From assembly GCA_002261195.1 (NCBI GenBank), contig MVBO01000024.1:62001-126000 (forward strand): DNA of 64,000 bases, in the 5' to 3' direction. The first letter of the stretch is position 1. Every line of letters starts with the position of its first letter. Positions 34,595 to 46,312 of this stretch are shown here, piece by piece. The notes beneath the pieces are model-generated. The model did no database searches and was not told the origin of the DNA. It saw only the letters and a list, made by a program, of their open reading frames with translations. Source of the DNA: Bifiguratus adelaidae. Lineage: Eukaryota > Mucoromycota > Endogonomycetes > Endogonales. The translations under genes and the position numbers were made by a program.

Positions 34595-35534
34595 ATGGTC
34601 AAGTTCATCAAGCCAGGAAAGGTATGTACCAGCACAGAAGCAGCGACCCCAGTTCGTCGGCTCTCCAATGGATGGAGAAGAACGTCCAGGGACCGGATGG
34701 ATATGTGTAAAGCAAATCCATCCATCGCTGTCTACATCCATCCATGAACATTGACTAACGAAAGCATCCTCTTCACTTTATAGGTCGTTGTCGTGCTACA
34801 AGGCCGTTATGCCGGCAAGAAGGCCGTCGTCATTAAGAGTGAGTATCCAGACTTTCAGATCGGCAACATTGCGAATCCTTTGGCAGACGGTTTGCCATGA
34901 AGGTTAATGAGGATGTCGCATGTTGTGAGAGAGGGCATAGAACGGAGGTCATAGAGATTTGATTATCGTCTTGTCGAAACACCGCACTTCTCGTCTGCAC
35001 CCAGCACTCAATCTTGAAAGGGCATGGCTTTCGTTGGGAAATCGACAGGAGACTAATCTTGTGTTTTCCTTTCACAGACCACGATGATGGAACCAAGGAC
35101 CGCTCTTACGGTTACGCTGTCATCGCCGGTATCGAGCGTTACCCTCTCAAGGTAACCCGCTCCATGGGCCAAAAGAAGATCGCCAAGCGTTCCAAGGTCA
35201 AGCCTTTCATCAAAGTCGTCAACTACAACCACATCATGCCCACTCGGTAGGTTTATTTACATGGAAAGGGGCAAGCCCGAATAGGACAATGGCGACTGAT
35301 AAAAAATGCGTGCAGTTATGCTCTTGAACTCGAATCTTTGAAGGGTGTCGTCTCCAATGAATCTTTCAAGGAACCCTCCCAACGCGAGGAGGCCAAGAAG
35401 GTATGCGCATTGCTCGATTTGTAGACACAAAGCAGTGTTCTTACCTTTCCGTTTTGCAGGCTATCAAGAAGGCTTTTGAGGAGCGATACAACTCTGGCAA
35501 GAACAAGTGGTTCTTCACCAAGTTGAACTTCTAA
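34595..35534 (+). CDS. RPL27: 60S ribosomal protein L27 (eL27)
   Basis: Five exons: 34595-34621, 34784-34838, 35078-35246, 35316-35400, 35460-35534; exactly 136 residues, the family length. MVKFIKPGK begins the protein; [52 protein letters not shown] and the C-terminal [12 protein letters not shown] are all characteristic. Introns 1 (162 nt) and 2 (239 nt) are long for this window, typical of ribosomal genes that keep 5' introns. Confidence 0.98.
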
Positions 35535-35946
35535 GCTTGCACATTGTAGATCAGGAACACAAGCCTCATGAATAAAAATTGTAATGAATCTACAATCGGC
35601 AATGATGGATCCTCGGATACGATGTTTGCCAAATCCATCTCAGGTTACTCCTTGAAACAAGTTTGCTTGAATACCAGGATATTTGGATGGGACCTGTAGG
35701 GTAATATTTCCACATGCAGGCAGGAAGGAGGTAACCGAACCCATTAGGGAGTGCAGGTCGGGGTCAACGCTTGTGTAACTGCTTAATTAAGCGCGAACCC
35801 ATTGTTGAACCCTTACGCAGGTGGTAAGACGAGGTAATATTCACGGGCACAAAAACATATCTGCAAGCTTGCCAAGACCATCCTGCCTCAAGAATAGTGT
35901 CGCCTATATAAGCGAACGCGCTCATTCCAAAGTCCCAATTTACAAC
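35535..35946 (+). promoter_or_regulatory. 3' flank of L27 and promoter of the Lys-rich secreted protein
   Basis: CTATATAAGC at 35903-35912 is a good TATA box about 40 bp upstream of the ATG at 35947. A palindromic TTAATTAA lies near 35783. No gene seen. Confidence 0.6.
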
Positions 35947-36372
35947 ATGCGTTCCGTCAAGCTTGTTTTCCGTGTCATGTGCCTTTGCACCGTATTTTGT
36001 CTCGCGCTTTCCATTCCGGTCGAAAACAAACAGAACCGTTATCGATATCTGAGTGGTCCCCATGATATCGCGAAGCGCGCGCCTCAGCCCTCTCCAATGG
36101 TGTCATCACAGACCTTGCTCGATACCATCACCAATTATATTTGGCCGGTGAAACGTGCAATGTTGGCTCCACCTGCGCAACCAGCCACGGCCAAAAGTGG
36201 GCCCAAGAAGAACAGAAAGAAGAAGATGGAAGCCAAAAACCTGACGAAGAGGAATGCTGGCATCTGCAAAAGCAAGAAGGGTTCGGGTTCAAAGAAGGCC
36301 GAGCACAAGAAGAAGAAGACTGGAGCTTCGCAAGTGGCTCAACCGGTGGCTGCCACTCCGCTCACCGCTTGA
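35947..36372 (+). CDS. Small secreted Lys-rich basic protein
   Basis: Intronless, 141 residues. N-terminal signal peptide (LVFRVMCLCTVFCLALSIP), then a short segment with a KR site (DIAKRAPQPS) and a second KR (VKRAMLAP), both in contexts suited to Kex2 cleavage. The last 60 residues are very basic: GPKKNRKKKMEAK, then SKKGSGSKKAEHKKKKTG. No cysteine framework apart from one C-terminal Cys. A strong TATA box upstream suggests good expression. Could be a wall-binding or nucleic-acid-binding secreted protein; no recognised family. Confidence 0.72.
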   Translation: MRSVKLVFRVMCLCTVFCLALSIPVENKQNRYRYLSGPHDIAKRAPQPSPMVSSQTLLDTITNYIWPVKRAMLAPPAQPATAKSGPKKNRKKKMEAKNLTKRNAGICKSKKGSGSKKAEHKKKKTGASQVAQPVAATPLTA

Positions 36373-36471
36373 TCGAAATGGCCAAGGTATCTGTACACTT
36401 GTATAAACTGCATCTCGTGCGAAATATCTACATAGTATATAAAGCAAGTTCGCATACACACATCTTCGCTT

Positions 36472-37005
36472 TTAGGCCTTGACAAGCGAAATCTTTTCAC
36501 AGTTTTGGCCATCAAGAGAACCAGATCCCATCACCCAATTGACGGCCAATTGAGGACCATAGGCACTTTGTGTGATACAAGCGTACCATCGGTCCAATCC
36601 AGTGAGAAGCAGGTGACCATTGGCATCAAATGAGAAGTCGTAAATGGGAGGTTGGACGGAGATATAGAGCGGAGCGGTATTGCTGCTGACGTCGAAGTTG
36701 AGTTGAGCCATCAATTGTATTGGATTTGTGTTAGCTTGAATAGGGTATACCAGAAAGCCTTCTCCAAGACCCCCAGAAAAGGTAGTGTTGAAATAAAAGT
36801 TCCGAAAGACGCTGTCCAGACCGGATGAAGGCTGAGAGAGGACCGCGAGATCCGTAGCAGCGCCCACATGGTAGCCTGCGACATAGAGGCCATTGTAATT
36901 GGCATTGGTAGAAATGGTCTTGAGTGCAAAGGGACCCGTAGCATCTTGTGCTACAGGGGCGGCAAGAGCGGCTGCAGCCAAAGCGAGGATAGCCGAAAAT
37001 CGCAT
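36472..37005 (-). CDS. Secreted protein of unknown function
   Basis: Intronless, 177 residues from ATG 37005 (MRFSAILALAAAALAAPVAQ, a clean signal peptide with an ALAAP cleavage site). The mature part is beta-rich, has NxS/T sites and only two cysteines (ACITQ and GQNCEKI, near the C-terminus) that may form one disulfide. Its size and layout resemble the PhiA-type surface proteins of ascomycetes, but the match is only general. A palindromic TATA box lies about 60 bp upstream. It converges on the Lys-rich protein with 99 bp between stops. Confidence 0.78.
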   Translation of the reverse strand: MRFSAILALAAAALAAPVAQDATGPFALKTISTNANYNGLYVAGYHVGAATDLAVLSQPSSGLDSVFRNFYFNTTFSGGLGEGFLVYPIQANTNPIQLMAQLNFDVSSNTAPLYISVQPPIYDFSFDANGHLLLTGLDRWYACITQSAYGPQLAVNWVMGSGSLDGQNCEKISLVKA

Positions 37006-37330
37006 GATATGGTTAAGAGTTGTGATATGGAAGAGGAGAAGATGCAAAAAGTCAAATACCGCGGTATATATACCTACGCCGGCTATTCTGATCTTTGACC
37101 GTAGCATAATAGCCCGCAAGGAAATGTTTCACATCATCACACAAAGTGTCCTTCGTGGTTCGGAATATCTTCTATTTTGGGCTGGCGCTTGGGACAATTT
37201 TTGTGAACGAACCAATGGCGCTGTTTCACTTGATGGAAAGCATCTCAATTCGTGGTTAGTAGAGGCAAGGAATGAATCCATCATGAGCAGGTTAACATTT
37301 GTTCGATTTTGCTATCTATAGACATTTGTC
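37006..37330 (-). promoter_or_regulatory. Promoter region of the secreted protein
   Basis: GGTATATATACC at 37063-37074 is a perfect palindromic TATA box upstream of the ATG at 37005 on the minus strand. The rest is the 3' flank of the alcohol dehydrogenase gene. Confidence 0.55.
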
Positions 37331-38525
37331 CTATTCCCATACAAAGGCAACCTTGCCGGTCTTTCCAGCGTCAAACATTTCATAAGCCGTACTAGCATCC
37401 TCGATGCTGTATCTGTGGGTCACTGCCGTCTCCGGATGGAGGTTCCAGCGAGCCAGGAACTCCAGACAGTCCTCCATTTGCTCCAGATTGCATACCCACG
37501 AACCTGATGATTCACAGAGAAACGGATGGGCGTGTCAGATTCGAGTCAGGTACCTGTGGTCCTTAAACATGCACTTACCATACAAGGTGATTTGTTTATG
37601 CAACAGCATCGGTGATGGCGAGAAACTGACATCTCCTCCCTCGCCTACGTAAACCACCCGGCCCCATTCGCGCGCTACTTCCAAGCACAAATGGCGCGCC
37701 TTGCCATTGCCTGACGCATCAAAGCACACCTCGAATCCTTTGCCGTTGGTCACCTCTAAAAGTGCTGAGGCAATGCCCTCCGAGGATGGGATCACCTGGA
37801 TACCAAGCTTCTCGGCGAATGCGCAGCGCTCCGTTGACACTTCCGTAGCCCATACCATGGCCCCCATCGCTTTGGCCAGCATTGCTAGACACACTCCTAC
37901 TGGTCCTAAGCCAGTCACCAACACACGGTCTCTGCCGGATACATTAGCGCGACAACAAGCCGTGTAAGCTGTCGCAACACCACAAGCAGTCATAGCTCCG
38001 TCCACATAGGTCAATTCATCGGGCAACTTGCAAATGTTTTGCTCGAGCACCAACATGTAATTGGAATGTCCACCATCCCTCTGATAGCCATAAGCCTTCC
38101 TCACTCCTGCTTCGTTCTTGCACATGAGGAACCATCCTTTGCGGCAGTCGTGACAAGTGCCACATCCGGAAATATGATAAACCACACATCGATCACCGAC
38201 TTTGAACTGAGTCACACCCGGACCGACGGCATCAATGATGCCGCAAGGTTCGTGCCCACCGACGCAGCCCTTGTACTGGCCAGGTCCAGGTTTCCAGGTT
38301 TCTTTTCGATAAATAAGATTGAGATCGCTACCTGTAATCCATGCTTTAGTACACGTGTTCGCACGCTTGACAAGCATGTTTACCGCATAATGTGGATGCT
38401 TTCACCTGAAGACGAACCTCGCCCTGGCCCGGTGTAGGTATTTCGAAGTCGCGTACCTCGACTTGCCGTTTTCCTAGAAAGACCACACCGCGCCTTCCAG
38501 TGCTTGAGCTACTTGTTTGAGTCAT
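37331..38525 (-). CDS. Zinc-dependent alcohol dehydrogenase (MDR family)
   Basis: Three exons: 38384-38525, 37579-38331, 37331-37503; 355 residues. A medium-chain dehydrogenase with both zinc sites: STLCGSDLN (rebuilt across intron 1) and GGHEPCGIIDAVG for the catalytic zinc, and CGTCHDCRKGWFLMCKN for the structural zinc. NAD(P) binding: VLVTGLGPVGVCLAMLAK. C-terminal HRYSIEDASTAYEMFDAGKTGKV is typical of the sorbitol/threonine dehydrogenase-like branch. Oxidises an alcohol or polyol; substrate not assignable here. Start MTQTSSSSTGRR at ATG 38525. Confidence 0.92.
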
Positions 38526-39042
38526 GCTATTGAATCACTAGGTCTTGCCAACAGAAGCAACCACGGGCAAAGTGACCAAAGAAGAGACAAGAAACAAGCT
38601 TACCAACCGGTTGTTGCCGCTCACCGAGGTTTCCACTTTTGGCAACTTTCTGGGGCAAAGTCACTTGCCAAAAGTCTTGTCACTAGTTAGATCATCCGTC
38701 GGATCGATTAATCGGATCATCCAAACCAATAGAGTCAAAGCATCATTAAATAACTGGCGAGCTCTAGTGATCTTAATGAGCATGCGCTTGTCAACGAATA
38801 TGACAATGATTGCCAGGTTACGTTACTGTATGCATGTTCTGATCGTTAGCACCGTTTTCACCTACAATTCTGATAAACACAACCAACCATTGACAGACAT
38901 GCTAGCCAAGAACGATCAGCTCCATTTTAATCAGGCGTGTATATCAATTACAATGTTCTACTGTACAGTCGCCATGTCAAGAAAAGCAGCCGTACACGAT
39001 CATTTTTGGTTGACAGGCGTAGTTAGTCTGACCATCATCGAT
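38526..39042. other. Intergenic stretch, antisense ORF only
   Basis: A 180-codon plus-strand frame (38545-39087) runs across this stretch into the EMC6 antisense strand. It lacks a family signal and starts in the ADH promoter, so it is treated as chance. Two close copies of CTTTTGGCAA-type sequence occur near 38635-38675. Confidence 0.45.
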
Positions 39043-39387
39043 CTACTGATACAAGTGGACCAGACCGTAAAGAAAGGTGTGAAATAACACATAAGAGAAC
39101 AGGGAACCAAACAATCCCTCAGTCCATACGTGTCGTCCTCCATCGACAAAATAGAGCCCAAGCTTGCCTTTGGCTTTCATGGAGATGATGAGAAGCGTTG
39201 ATAGCACCCATGTCACAGCGTAAAAGAGAAATCCTGACCAGTTTGTGAGCCCGAGAATGCCAGCTGCGCTTCCAGTGATTGCGGCAGTTGTGGAGCGGAT
39301 GAATAGGATCACTTGTGCATTGTGAGCCATATGCGCTGGCACATAACGCGTAGCTTCTTTTGTCGATAGGGGCCCCGGTTGACTCAT
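39043..39387 (-). CDS. EMC6: ER membrane protein complex subunit 6
   Basis: Intronless, 114 residues. Subunit of the EMC insertase that inserts tail-anchored and multipass proteins into the ER membrane. Matches the family along its length: N-terminal cytosolic segment, then NAQVILFIRSTTAAITGSAAG with GILGLTNWSGFLFY, a second TM (TWVLSTLLIISM), and the diagnostic TEGLFGSLFSYVLFHTFLYG at the C-terminus. Confidence 0.95.
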   Translation of the reverse strand: MSQPGPLSTKEATRYVPAHMAHNAQVILFIRSTTAAITGSAAGILGLTNWSGFLFYAVTWVLSTLLIISMKAKGKLGLYFVDGGRHVWTEGLFGSLFSYVLFHTFLYGLVHLYQ

Positions 39388-39526
39388 GTTGTCTGCTGCT
39401 GGATGAGGGCAATGAGACTCGGTCGACAGCTTTCAAAGGGCAGCAGAGCACAATCGTTAATGAATGAATTAACTTTTTATGAGAAGACCTCATCATTGGG
39501 TATATGATAAAGAGTATGATACAAGC

Positions 39527-40769
39527 TTAATGCCTCTTGGGCTTGAAGATTAGAATAACGATGAGCAGCATGATTATGAGGATTAGCAGGAGCATTAGCT
39601 TGCGTTTCCGCGTTCGACTTTGATATTTCGCGCCCTGAAAACATAGCGTTATTCACTTTGCGTAGCCCATGAGTCACGTAGCCATACCTGATCTAATTCC
39701 ACCACAGCTTGCTTCACATTGGTTCTCATCTGCTCTATGTTGTAGTCTATTCGGTCCAGCATGGTGCCTTGATCTATCACCAACGTTTCCAATTCTTTGA
39801 AAATCTCCGCCAGCTCGTAGATGGACCTTGCAATGTCGTTGATTTCAGACTCCCTGGTGGCAATCGCATTCTCATTTGCTTCAATGAGCGCAAGTTGCGC
39901 ATCCGTAAAACCCTTCAATGTCATTAGCGACCATTCGTCAAGTAGTTTCCTGAGCCTCTCACCAAGTTTAAATCGTCCTGCGTTAGATCGTGATTCCGGG
40001 CAGCACCTTCTTCCAGTCCCAATACGTCGGATTTTCGGGCATCACGGCTTTTAATTTCTATCCATGACCGCGTTAGCAAAAGCGGCAGACACGTATGTCT
40101 GACTTACTTTGCAGATAGGCTGATTGCTTCTTGCGAAAGCCCATGGACACTTCTTGCAGCTTTGTGGCGAGACTTGTCTGTATATTGCGACTAATGAGAT
40201 CTTCCTGCCTCACGGGAGAATCGCTGTAGGATGCCTTTGACTGTATTTTTTGAATTTTTCGTTGGGTCGCATGGAATTGCTATGTGATACGACGTTGTAA
40301 TGAGTGCAACGGCCAATAGTTGAGCGCAAGATCCACATACATGGGTGATGTCGTCTGTTAGCTGCTGTATGGCTGCTTCATCGGATGATTGATCGTCAAA
40401 GCCAGGTAAGAGATGCTTTTTGTGTTTCTCGTCCAACCTTTCAACTACAGGAATATGTGTTCAGGAGGCGAAAATAACCTAGTCAACTGAAACTCACTCA
40501 GATCTTTTATTCGACTTATATCCTCCTCCACGTCCTCCGTAACGTCCACCCTTCATAGTGTCGTCAGTAGATATTACTATGTACAAGCGAGTTCTAGCTT
40601 ACCATTGAGGTGGAAGAACCGATAGTTCGATGACGTGGTCAGAACTCTCAATCAAACCTGTACTTTCGCTGTCGTCATAGAAGCCTTGACTTTCATTTAG
40701 CGGTTTGTGTGAGCTCGTGTAACTATTTCTATACTGCAAGAACAGCAATGTGCGACTTCTCGTTGCCAT
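39527..40769 (-). CDS. TLG2: Syntaxin-16/Tlg2-type t-SNARE
   Basis: Seven exons: 40603-40769, 40498-40550, 40341-40444, 40108-40279, 39963-40057, 39688-39912, 39527-39634; 307 residues, all phases consistent. Qa-SNARE of the trans-Golgi/endosome, fusing endosome-derived vesicles. MATRSRTLLFLQYRNSY at the N-terminus is the family's Vps45-binding peptide region. WVDVTEDVEEDISRIKDL and ERLDEKHKKHLLPGFDD start the Habc bundle. The SNARE motif runs from ANENAIATRESEIND to IDYNIEQMRTNVKQAVVEL with its zero-layer Gln (LVIDQGTMLD). The last exon encodes the basic stop-transfer and C-terminal TM anchor (LMLLLILIIMLLIVILIF). Confidence 0.95.
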
Positions 40770-41348
40770 CGCAAGTTTTGCCTTTAACCTTCTTCAACCT
40801 TAACCGATTTCCTTTTACAGTCAAGCGTGACTCTCAGTGACAAGCAAGGGTTCTTTGGTGTTATCAGAGACAGGCGAGGCATTGAAGAGGACAATCGACT
40901 CTTGTGTGGGCATATTTGCATGTTGCTCATCCCATGCTATCACATTATACGCTATTGCCGCTCGTGCGCTCCTCCATAACGTACTTTTGGCCTACGGTAA
41001 GGCATTAAAGTTCACTGATGGCTTTGGGCAGACAGGTCGACAAGCAACGAAGTTTTACGCCGGTTTTGAAGCGCGCTGTCAAGTTATTCAGGATTGTAGG
41101 GCTATGCTCCACCTACTTTAGCACTGTGAATTCCATCTCATGAAGCTTCATCAAATTTTGTGACGTCACTAACCTGAGGCATCATAAACAGGAGATTACC
41201 GCATCTGCGGTTCTTGGGCAAACAGCAGTGGTCGAATCTCTGTATAGAATAAGGTGGGTACACTCGATCGCTCGTTGCGCTCCTTTATGAGGGCTGTGCA
41301 AAAAGCAACGACAGTGCAATGAAGCTGAATGCGCTCGTAGTTCCAAGG
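40770..41348. promoter_or_regulatory. Divergent upstream region of TLG2 and NDUFA8
   Basis: Intergenic. A 94-codon frame at 40837-41121 starts at a non-ATG codon and has no family signal. An in-frame ATG at 41319 could extend NDUFA8 by ten residues. Confidence 0.45.
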
Positions 41349-41999
41349 ATGACCTCCACGCGCGACCCTACGTTCACCAGCACTAAATTTGTCGACCCCA
41401 CTCCAGCACCATCAGATCTTCCCGCTGTCGACGAAGTAGGCCTTACCTCCGCCCCACTCAAATCCGCATCATACTTTATTGGCGCCTACTGCAAAGACTA
41501 CAATGAGGATTTCATGTCCTGCAAGAATGAGGACAATAACCCGGAGCACTGCCTGAAGGAGGGTCGAAGGGTCACGCGGTGCGCTCTTGATCTGTAAGTA
41601 CTATGACTACAAGCATTTCATGGATGTGGTCTATCCTTGCTTTCCATACTCATATTTCGCTCGCGTATTGTAGCATACAAAAACTGCGAGAGAACTGCGA
41701 CAAGGAGTTTGAGGCGCACTGGAAGTGCCTTGACAAGAACAACCAAGAGCTTTTTTATTGCCGAAAGCCAGAGCGAGCCTTCAACAAATGTGTATTTGAT
41801 AAATTGGTAAGTATCGAGCATGCGAAGGTGTGTCTGTTGTGTCTGCGCTACCCGGCAAACCAATCGCGTTACTCTACAGAATGAAGCTAATGTTGTCAAT
41901 CTCGTCTAGGGATTGGAGAAGGTTATTCCAGGAGCTCCTGAGGGCCAGACACCGATACATCTAAAGGAGAAACCTATCTATACCGCACATCAAAAATAA
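41349..41999 (+). CDS. NDUFA8: Complex I accessory subunit NDUFA8 homologue
   Basis: Three exons: 41349-41593, 41674-41806, 41910-41999; 155 residues. Intermembrane-space CHCH-type subunit of NADH:ubiquinone oxidoreductase, oxidised by the Mia40 relay. Twin CX9C pairs are visible: CKDYNEDFMSC with CLKEGRRVTRC, and CDKEFEAHWKC with CRKPERAFNKC. N-terminal VDEVGLTSAPLKSASYFIGA matches fungal homologues. The ATG at 41349 (MTSTRDPTF) is preferred by similarity to fungal N-termini; the ATG at 41319 is an alternative. Its presence shows that the organism keeps complex I. Confidence 0.93.
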
Positions 42000-42244
42000 G
42001 CTATCGTCCAGACGGATAGCACGTAGGGAATGTGGATATATAGAGTTGAGCCAATACAACCACAGTCTGAATGAAAGTCTCTTGCCCAGTTGCTTAACCA
42101 AACTTGCCGCCAAGTACCAATGCACATTGCCTGATGTGTGACTGTGTCTGCTTACAAGTGGCTTGAAAGAAAAAGAATACTGTGTGAAGCACACCTTTCG
42201 TGCACAGACGCGCAACACTGCGCTGCCTGTGACAAACGTTCGAC

Positions 42245-44119
42245 ATGTCAGAGGTCATTGCTAGACTATGTCGAAGTGTAGTTTATGAACAATTTGGGGA
42301 CGTTGCCGAGGTAAGTCAAAGTGATCAGGAACTGTTCGAAAACGCCTGCTCATAGTGCCTATCCTCAAGGCGGTTGTGCGAATACTATGTCGACAGACTC
42401 GGACAAACTTGGCCCAGATCCTCAAGGAGACCAAGTTGACGAGACAACAAGTTCGAGAAGCTTTGGTTGTCATGATGCAACATAACTTGATCAAATACAG
42501 CCTGTCTCAGGAAGGGCAGCGAATGGCTACTTACTATGAGGTGGACGAATACGAGATTTGCATGCGTTTGCGGTTTGGTAGTTTTATTTACTGGGCTGGC
42601 GAATGGTTTGGACCGGATGTGAGTGACCAAGCGAGGCATTACGAATGAATTGTGACTCACCATGGCGCAGGAGAGGTTCATCATCGAATTCATTCTCTTG
42701 TACGGTCGCGCAACACCCGAGATGATTTACGACTATGTCATCAACAAGGGGAAGCAAGGGAAAGTGACCAAAGCTGCAGCCAAAAGTATGTTTTCAATTT
42801 TTCAATTGGCGTGCAACTGATACTTGTGTTCCAGAACACTCTGAAAGGCGGAAGCAAGTGGAACAGACACTCTTGAGACTCGTAAATATGCGTTTCGTGG
42901 TGGGAACACGACCGACAGACGCCTACTCAAAGATACAAAAACGACTAGAAGCAGAATATAGAGAGGAAGCGAAACTTAATATGCCTGCTACAGCAACAGA
43001 CAAGACAAAAATTAAAACGGTGATTGAGGAGGAAGAAGAACGCGACATGGCAAGCTCAGAAAATTATGGACTCAAGCGAAAAGCGACTGATGACATCGAC
43101 TCTGCACCCTTGAAACGGCATGCGGGTGCGGACGCGTTTGACAATATCGAGATTGATCCCGCAGCGACATTTCGCGTCAATTATGACCGGTTCAATATGC
43201 GTTTCCGAGCGGCCACCATAGAAGAATTAGTGTCGGAACGAATCAATCGACCAGCTGCGGTTGTCATGAAGCGCTTTCTCGAACTCACAGATCACAAAGT
43301 CAAGGAAACGAAGGATCCACAATCTTCAGTCGCGACATCCATAACTATTAGCCAAGCTATCCGCCCCGATGCTGATCTCGCCAGTGGCATAGCGCTACGG
43401 CGGGACGACATGGACGATGAAGAGGGACCGTCAAAGCAGCAACTCACACAAATGTTTCTAGAAATCATGACAAAGGACCAGATTGGCTTTGTCGCGAAGA
43501 AGGATGATCGAGGTCACGGAGAATATGTCATACAATTCGCAAAGATCAGGGACGAGCTCAAGAAGAGGGTTTTCTTTGAGGTTCTACAAGAACAGTTTGG
43601 ATCGCTTAGTGTCCGATTGGTTCGTATCCTGATGGAGAAGGGCAAATTGGACGAAAAGATGGTAAGAGGACATCCTTCTCCATGAGCCGAGATTGACTGG
43701 ACGTCCGACTTCCTTCAAAGATTCAAAAAATTGCCATGATTCCACAAAAAGATACCCGCGAGAAACTCTTCTTACTCGAAAAGGCAGGATTTGTCCACTT
43801 TCAGGAAGTCCCCAAAACAGCCGATCGCGCCCCGTCACGTACCTACTATCTCTTTTGGGTTGACCTGGATACCTCATACCTCGCCCTCACCAACTACATT
43901 TACAAATCCATGACCAATGTCCGGCAACGCAAGCAACATGAACGACATCTTCGCCAGCAAATTATTGAAAAGACAGAGCGCAAAGATGTTCAAGAGAATC
44001 AAGAGCTCCTTGGGGCGTATAACCAAAAAGAGTATGCAGAATTGCAGCAAATGCTCTCCAAGCTAGAGGTCGCAGAGGCTCGTCTGGACACCATGATGAT
44101 GATAATGAGGGATTTCTAA
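42245..44119 (+). CDS. RPC82: RNA polymerase III subunit Rpc82/RPC3
   Basis: Five exons: 42245-42310, 42370-42618, 42671-42785, 42835-43661, 43721-44119; 551 residues. Part of the Pol III-specific Rpc82/34/31 subcomplex that opens promoter DNA and contacts TFIIIB. It is built of winged-helix repeats: VVRILCRQTRTNLAQILKET with TRQQVREALVVMMQHNLIKY, then IIEFILLYGRATPEMIYDYV, a middle linker with an acidic/basic insertion, LKKRVFFEVLQEQFGSLSVR, and KAGFVHFQEVPKTADRAPSR. The C-terminal coiled coil (RQRKQHERHLRQQIIEKTER) is characteristic. The acceptor of exon 2 (CTCAAG/GCGG) was chosen for frame and family fit over an earlier TAG. Confidence 0.93.
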
Positions 44120-44678
44120 TGAATGGAAAAGCAATGTACACACACACACCTATTCACCGCTTTCGAGTGTTGGGTTTTATTTGTATCCTTCATTCAAGAA
44201 CATCACTTCCTGGAACACTTCAAGTGAGGGGAAAACGGTAATTGCAAACAAATGCAATTTCTGCCTGTTACATGTGACAGCCTAGTAACACAATTTTCCC
44301 TGTCACATGAACGAGGTTATGACGTAACCATCGTCATCGACTGGCGACAGCGCTTTTTCTTCTCCCCGCCTTTGGTGCTTGTGCTCTTGGCTATTCTACT
44401 GCTCCGGTAGGGCATATACACGACCACTCGACCATACAACAGATAGAAGAGGAGTTCAAAGGAGAACCACAAACGTTTTAGGCGTTTTTCGGTCGGATAG
44501 AAAGGGAACGACGAGATTCGACAGTATACTCATACCCAGCCTAATCCTACGTTACTTGACGACGTTTCTGCTCTCAAAGCATCACTGAACAACGTGCAGT
44601 AAACCGTTGTAGTGTTTTGACGTTGCTGGTTGTTCAAGCTCATTGCAGAATATTTGCCACCATCACAATCCAATCATC
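44120..44678. other. Intergenic stretch between Rpc82 and the bZIP gene
   Basis: Contains a short (CA)n run at about 44137-44148 and CACATG-containing repeats near 44270-44310 (two GTCACATG/ACATGTGAC half-palindromes). No supported ORF. Confidence 0.45.
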
Positions 44679-46244
44679 ATGCCCGCTAAAGCAAAAAACG
44701 GAGCGTCAGAACCCAAGTCAGAGCAAGGTATGTATCGTCTGGCAGAGTTTGTCTGGAAGTCTGGCTTAGCCTATGCACACGCACAAGCAAGCCTGGCGAT
44801 CGTCAATCTTACATTTATATGCATCGAGACTCACATACGTTTAGTTGCAGGCATAAGTCAAAGAAATGGCTCAGAAGCGGATGCAACGACTGGCGACGCA
44901 GCAGAAAATGCAGCTAAGTTTTCGGAGGCAACCCCTACGCTCCCTTTGCCAGACATCGATCAGACACCCAATCAGTTGCTCAGATCCAAGCTGGACCTGG
45001 AACCGAATCCCTTCGAGCAGTCATTTGGTGGCCTATCGTCAGCTGGAACGGGCGAATCTATCACTGTAGGAACTCCAGTAAACACTAGCGGCATCCGAGA
45101 TACGGCTGCCGGCCCAAAAGACAGTCCAAAGCCTCCCGTTTTGCCTCCAGTGGCCTCCATCGCATCTCCTGCTATTTTATCACAACGTAACGATTCAAGC
45201 ACACCGCTGGGGTGGGATTCATTGCGCGCAGGCCCACTATCACCGTCCATGCTGCAAGGACCCCAACATCAAGTCGATTACAACAACCTACGTCGGTTGA
45301 ATGGTAGGATTAAGGAAAAAATTGGCGCGGTGATATCTTACAACGTCTATTATAGGCTATCGGGCCGAATTTATGAATGGTGTGTTAGCTCCTAATGCCG
45401 TCTATTCTCAAGCACCCACCGTATCACAACCACCAGCCTCCCAAAACAACCTTTACTTGCTTTCACAGGAAGTGATGCGACGAACTGCTGGAGGAGATCT
45501 TGGTATCAAATCTGAACGAGAGGGATCATTCGTAAGTGGATTCATAGACTGGATTGTTCCGTTAGCGGAGCTGCTCACGCGCCAATGCTGCTCTTACAGT
45601 CAAACTTACCCGTCTCGCAGTCATCCTCTGAAAGTGGGTCAAAGTCAAAGGCCAGCATCTCACCTCTCCCCACAACGCGAACGAGTTCCAGACGAAGGGC
45701 AAATACCGAACGTGAACAGGAAAATAATGACCAACCTTCCAACAAGAAATCAAAGCCTAGCAGCAACACTAATGAAAAGGACCCCAAGGACATGGATGAT
45801 GAGGAGAAACGAAAGAACTTTCTGGAGCGCAATCGGCAAGGTAATTAACAGGTCTTTGTGAGTCTAGTGTCGGTCCACTCATGTCATTGCAAAAATATAG
45901 CCGCGCTCAAGTGCCGTCAAAGAAAGAAACAATGGCTCGCGAATCTGCAATCTAAAGTTGAATATCTTACCAACGACAATGAACAGTTGCAGCACCAAGC
46001 TTCATCACTTCGAGAAGAAATCATCAATCTTAAGACCCTCCTCCTCGCTCACAAGGATTGTCCGATAGCCCAAGCAAATGGCGTTATGGGTTTGGACGCC
46101 ATTGGTGCTGCTCCAACCCATCCAATGCCCAATCGAATGGGCATGCCTCAAATTCCTCCCAACCAGCAAATGCCAGTGAATATGGGTATGCCACCCGGTG
46201 TCGGCGTTGGCCCAGGCATGAATGGCATGATGCGATTTGGATAG
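44679..46244 (+). CDS. Atf1/CREB-like bZIP transcription factor
   Basis: Five exons: 44679-44727, 44851-45303, 45356-45531, 45600-45840, 45901-46244; 420 residues. The N-terminal half has Ser/Pro-rich segments with SP/TP sites suited to stress MAP-kinase control. The basic region is rebuilt across the last intron: EKRKNFLERNRQ joins AALKCRQRKKQWLANLQSK, followed by a leucine zipper (VEYLTNDNEQLQHQASSLRE) of about four heptads. The C-terminus is Met/Pro/Gly-rich. This basic region is that of fungal Atf1/Atf2 stress factors, which bind CRE sites (TGACGTCA). The donor of intron 4 is GTAATT, weaker than its neighbours. Confidence 0.92.
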
Positions 46245-46312
46245 TTAGAAAATGACTCTTTAAATCAAGGTCTCTATGACTATTGTATTTCTCGTGTTCC
46301 AGTACAGTAACA

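Noticed and set aside
38545-39087. 180-codon plus-strand frame
   Set aside because: Overlaps EMC6 on the other strand, starts in the ADH promoter and has no domain or splice support.
40837-41121. 94-codon plus-strand frame near the TLG2 promoter
   Set aside because: Begins at a non-ATG codon, no family signal.
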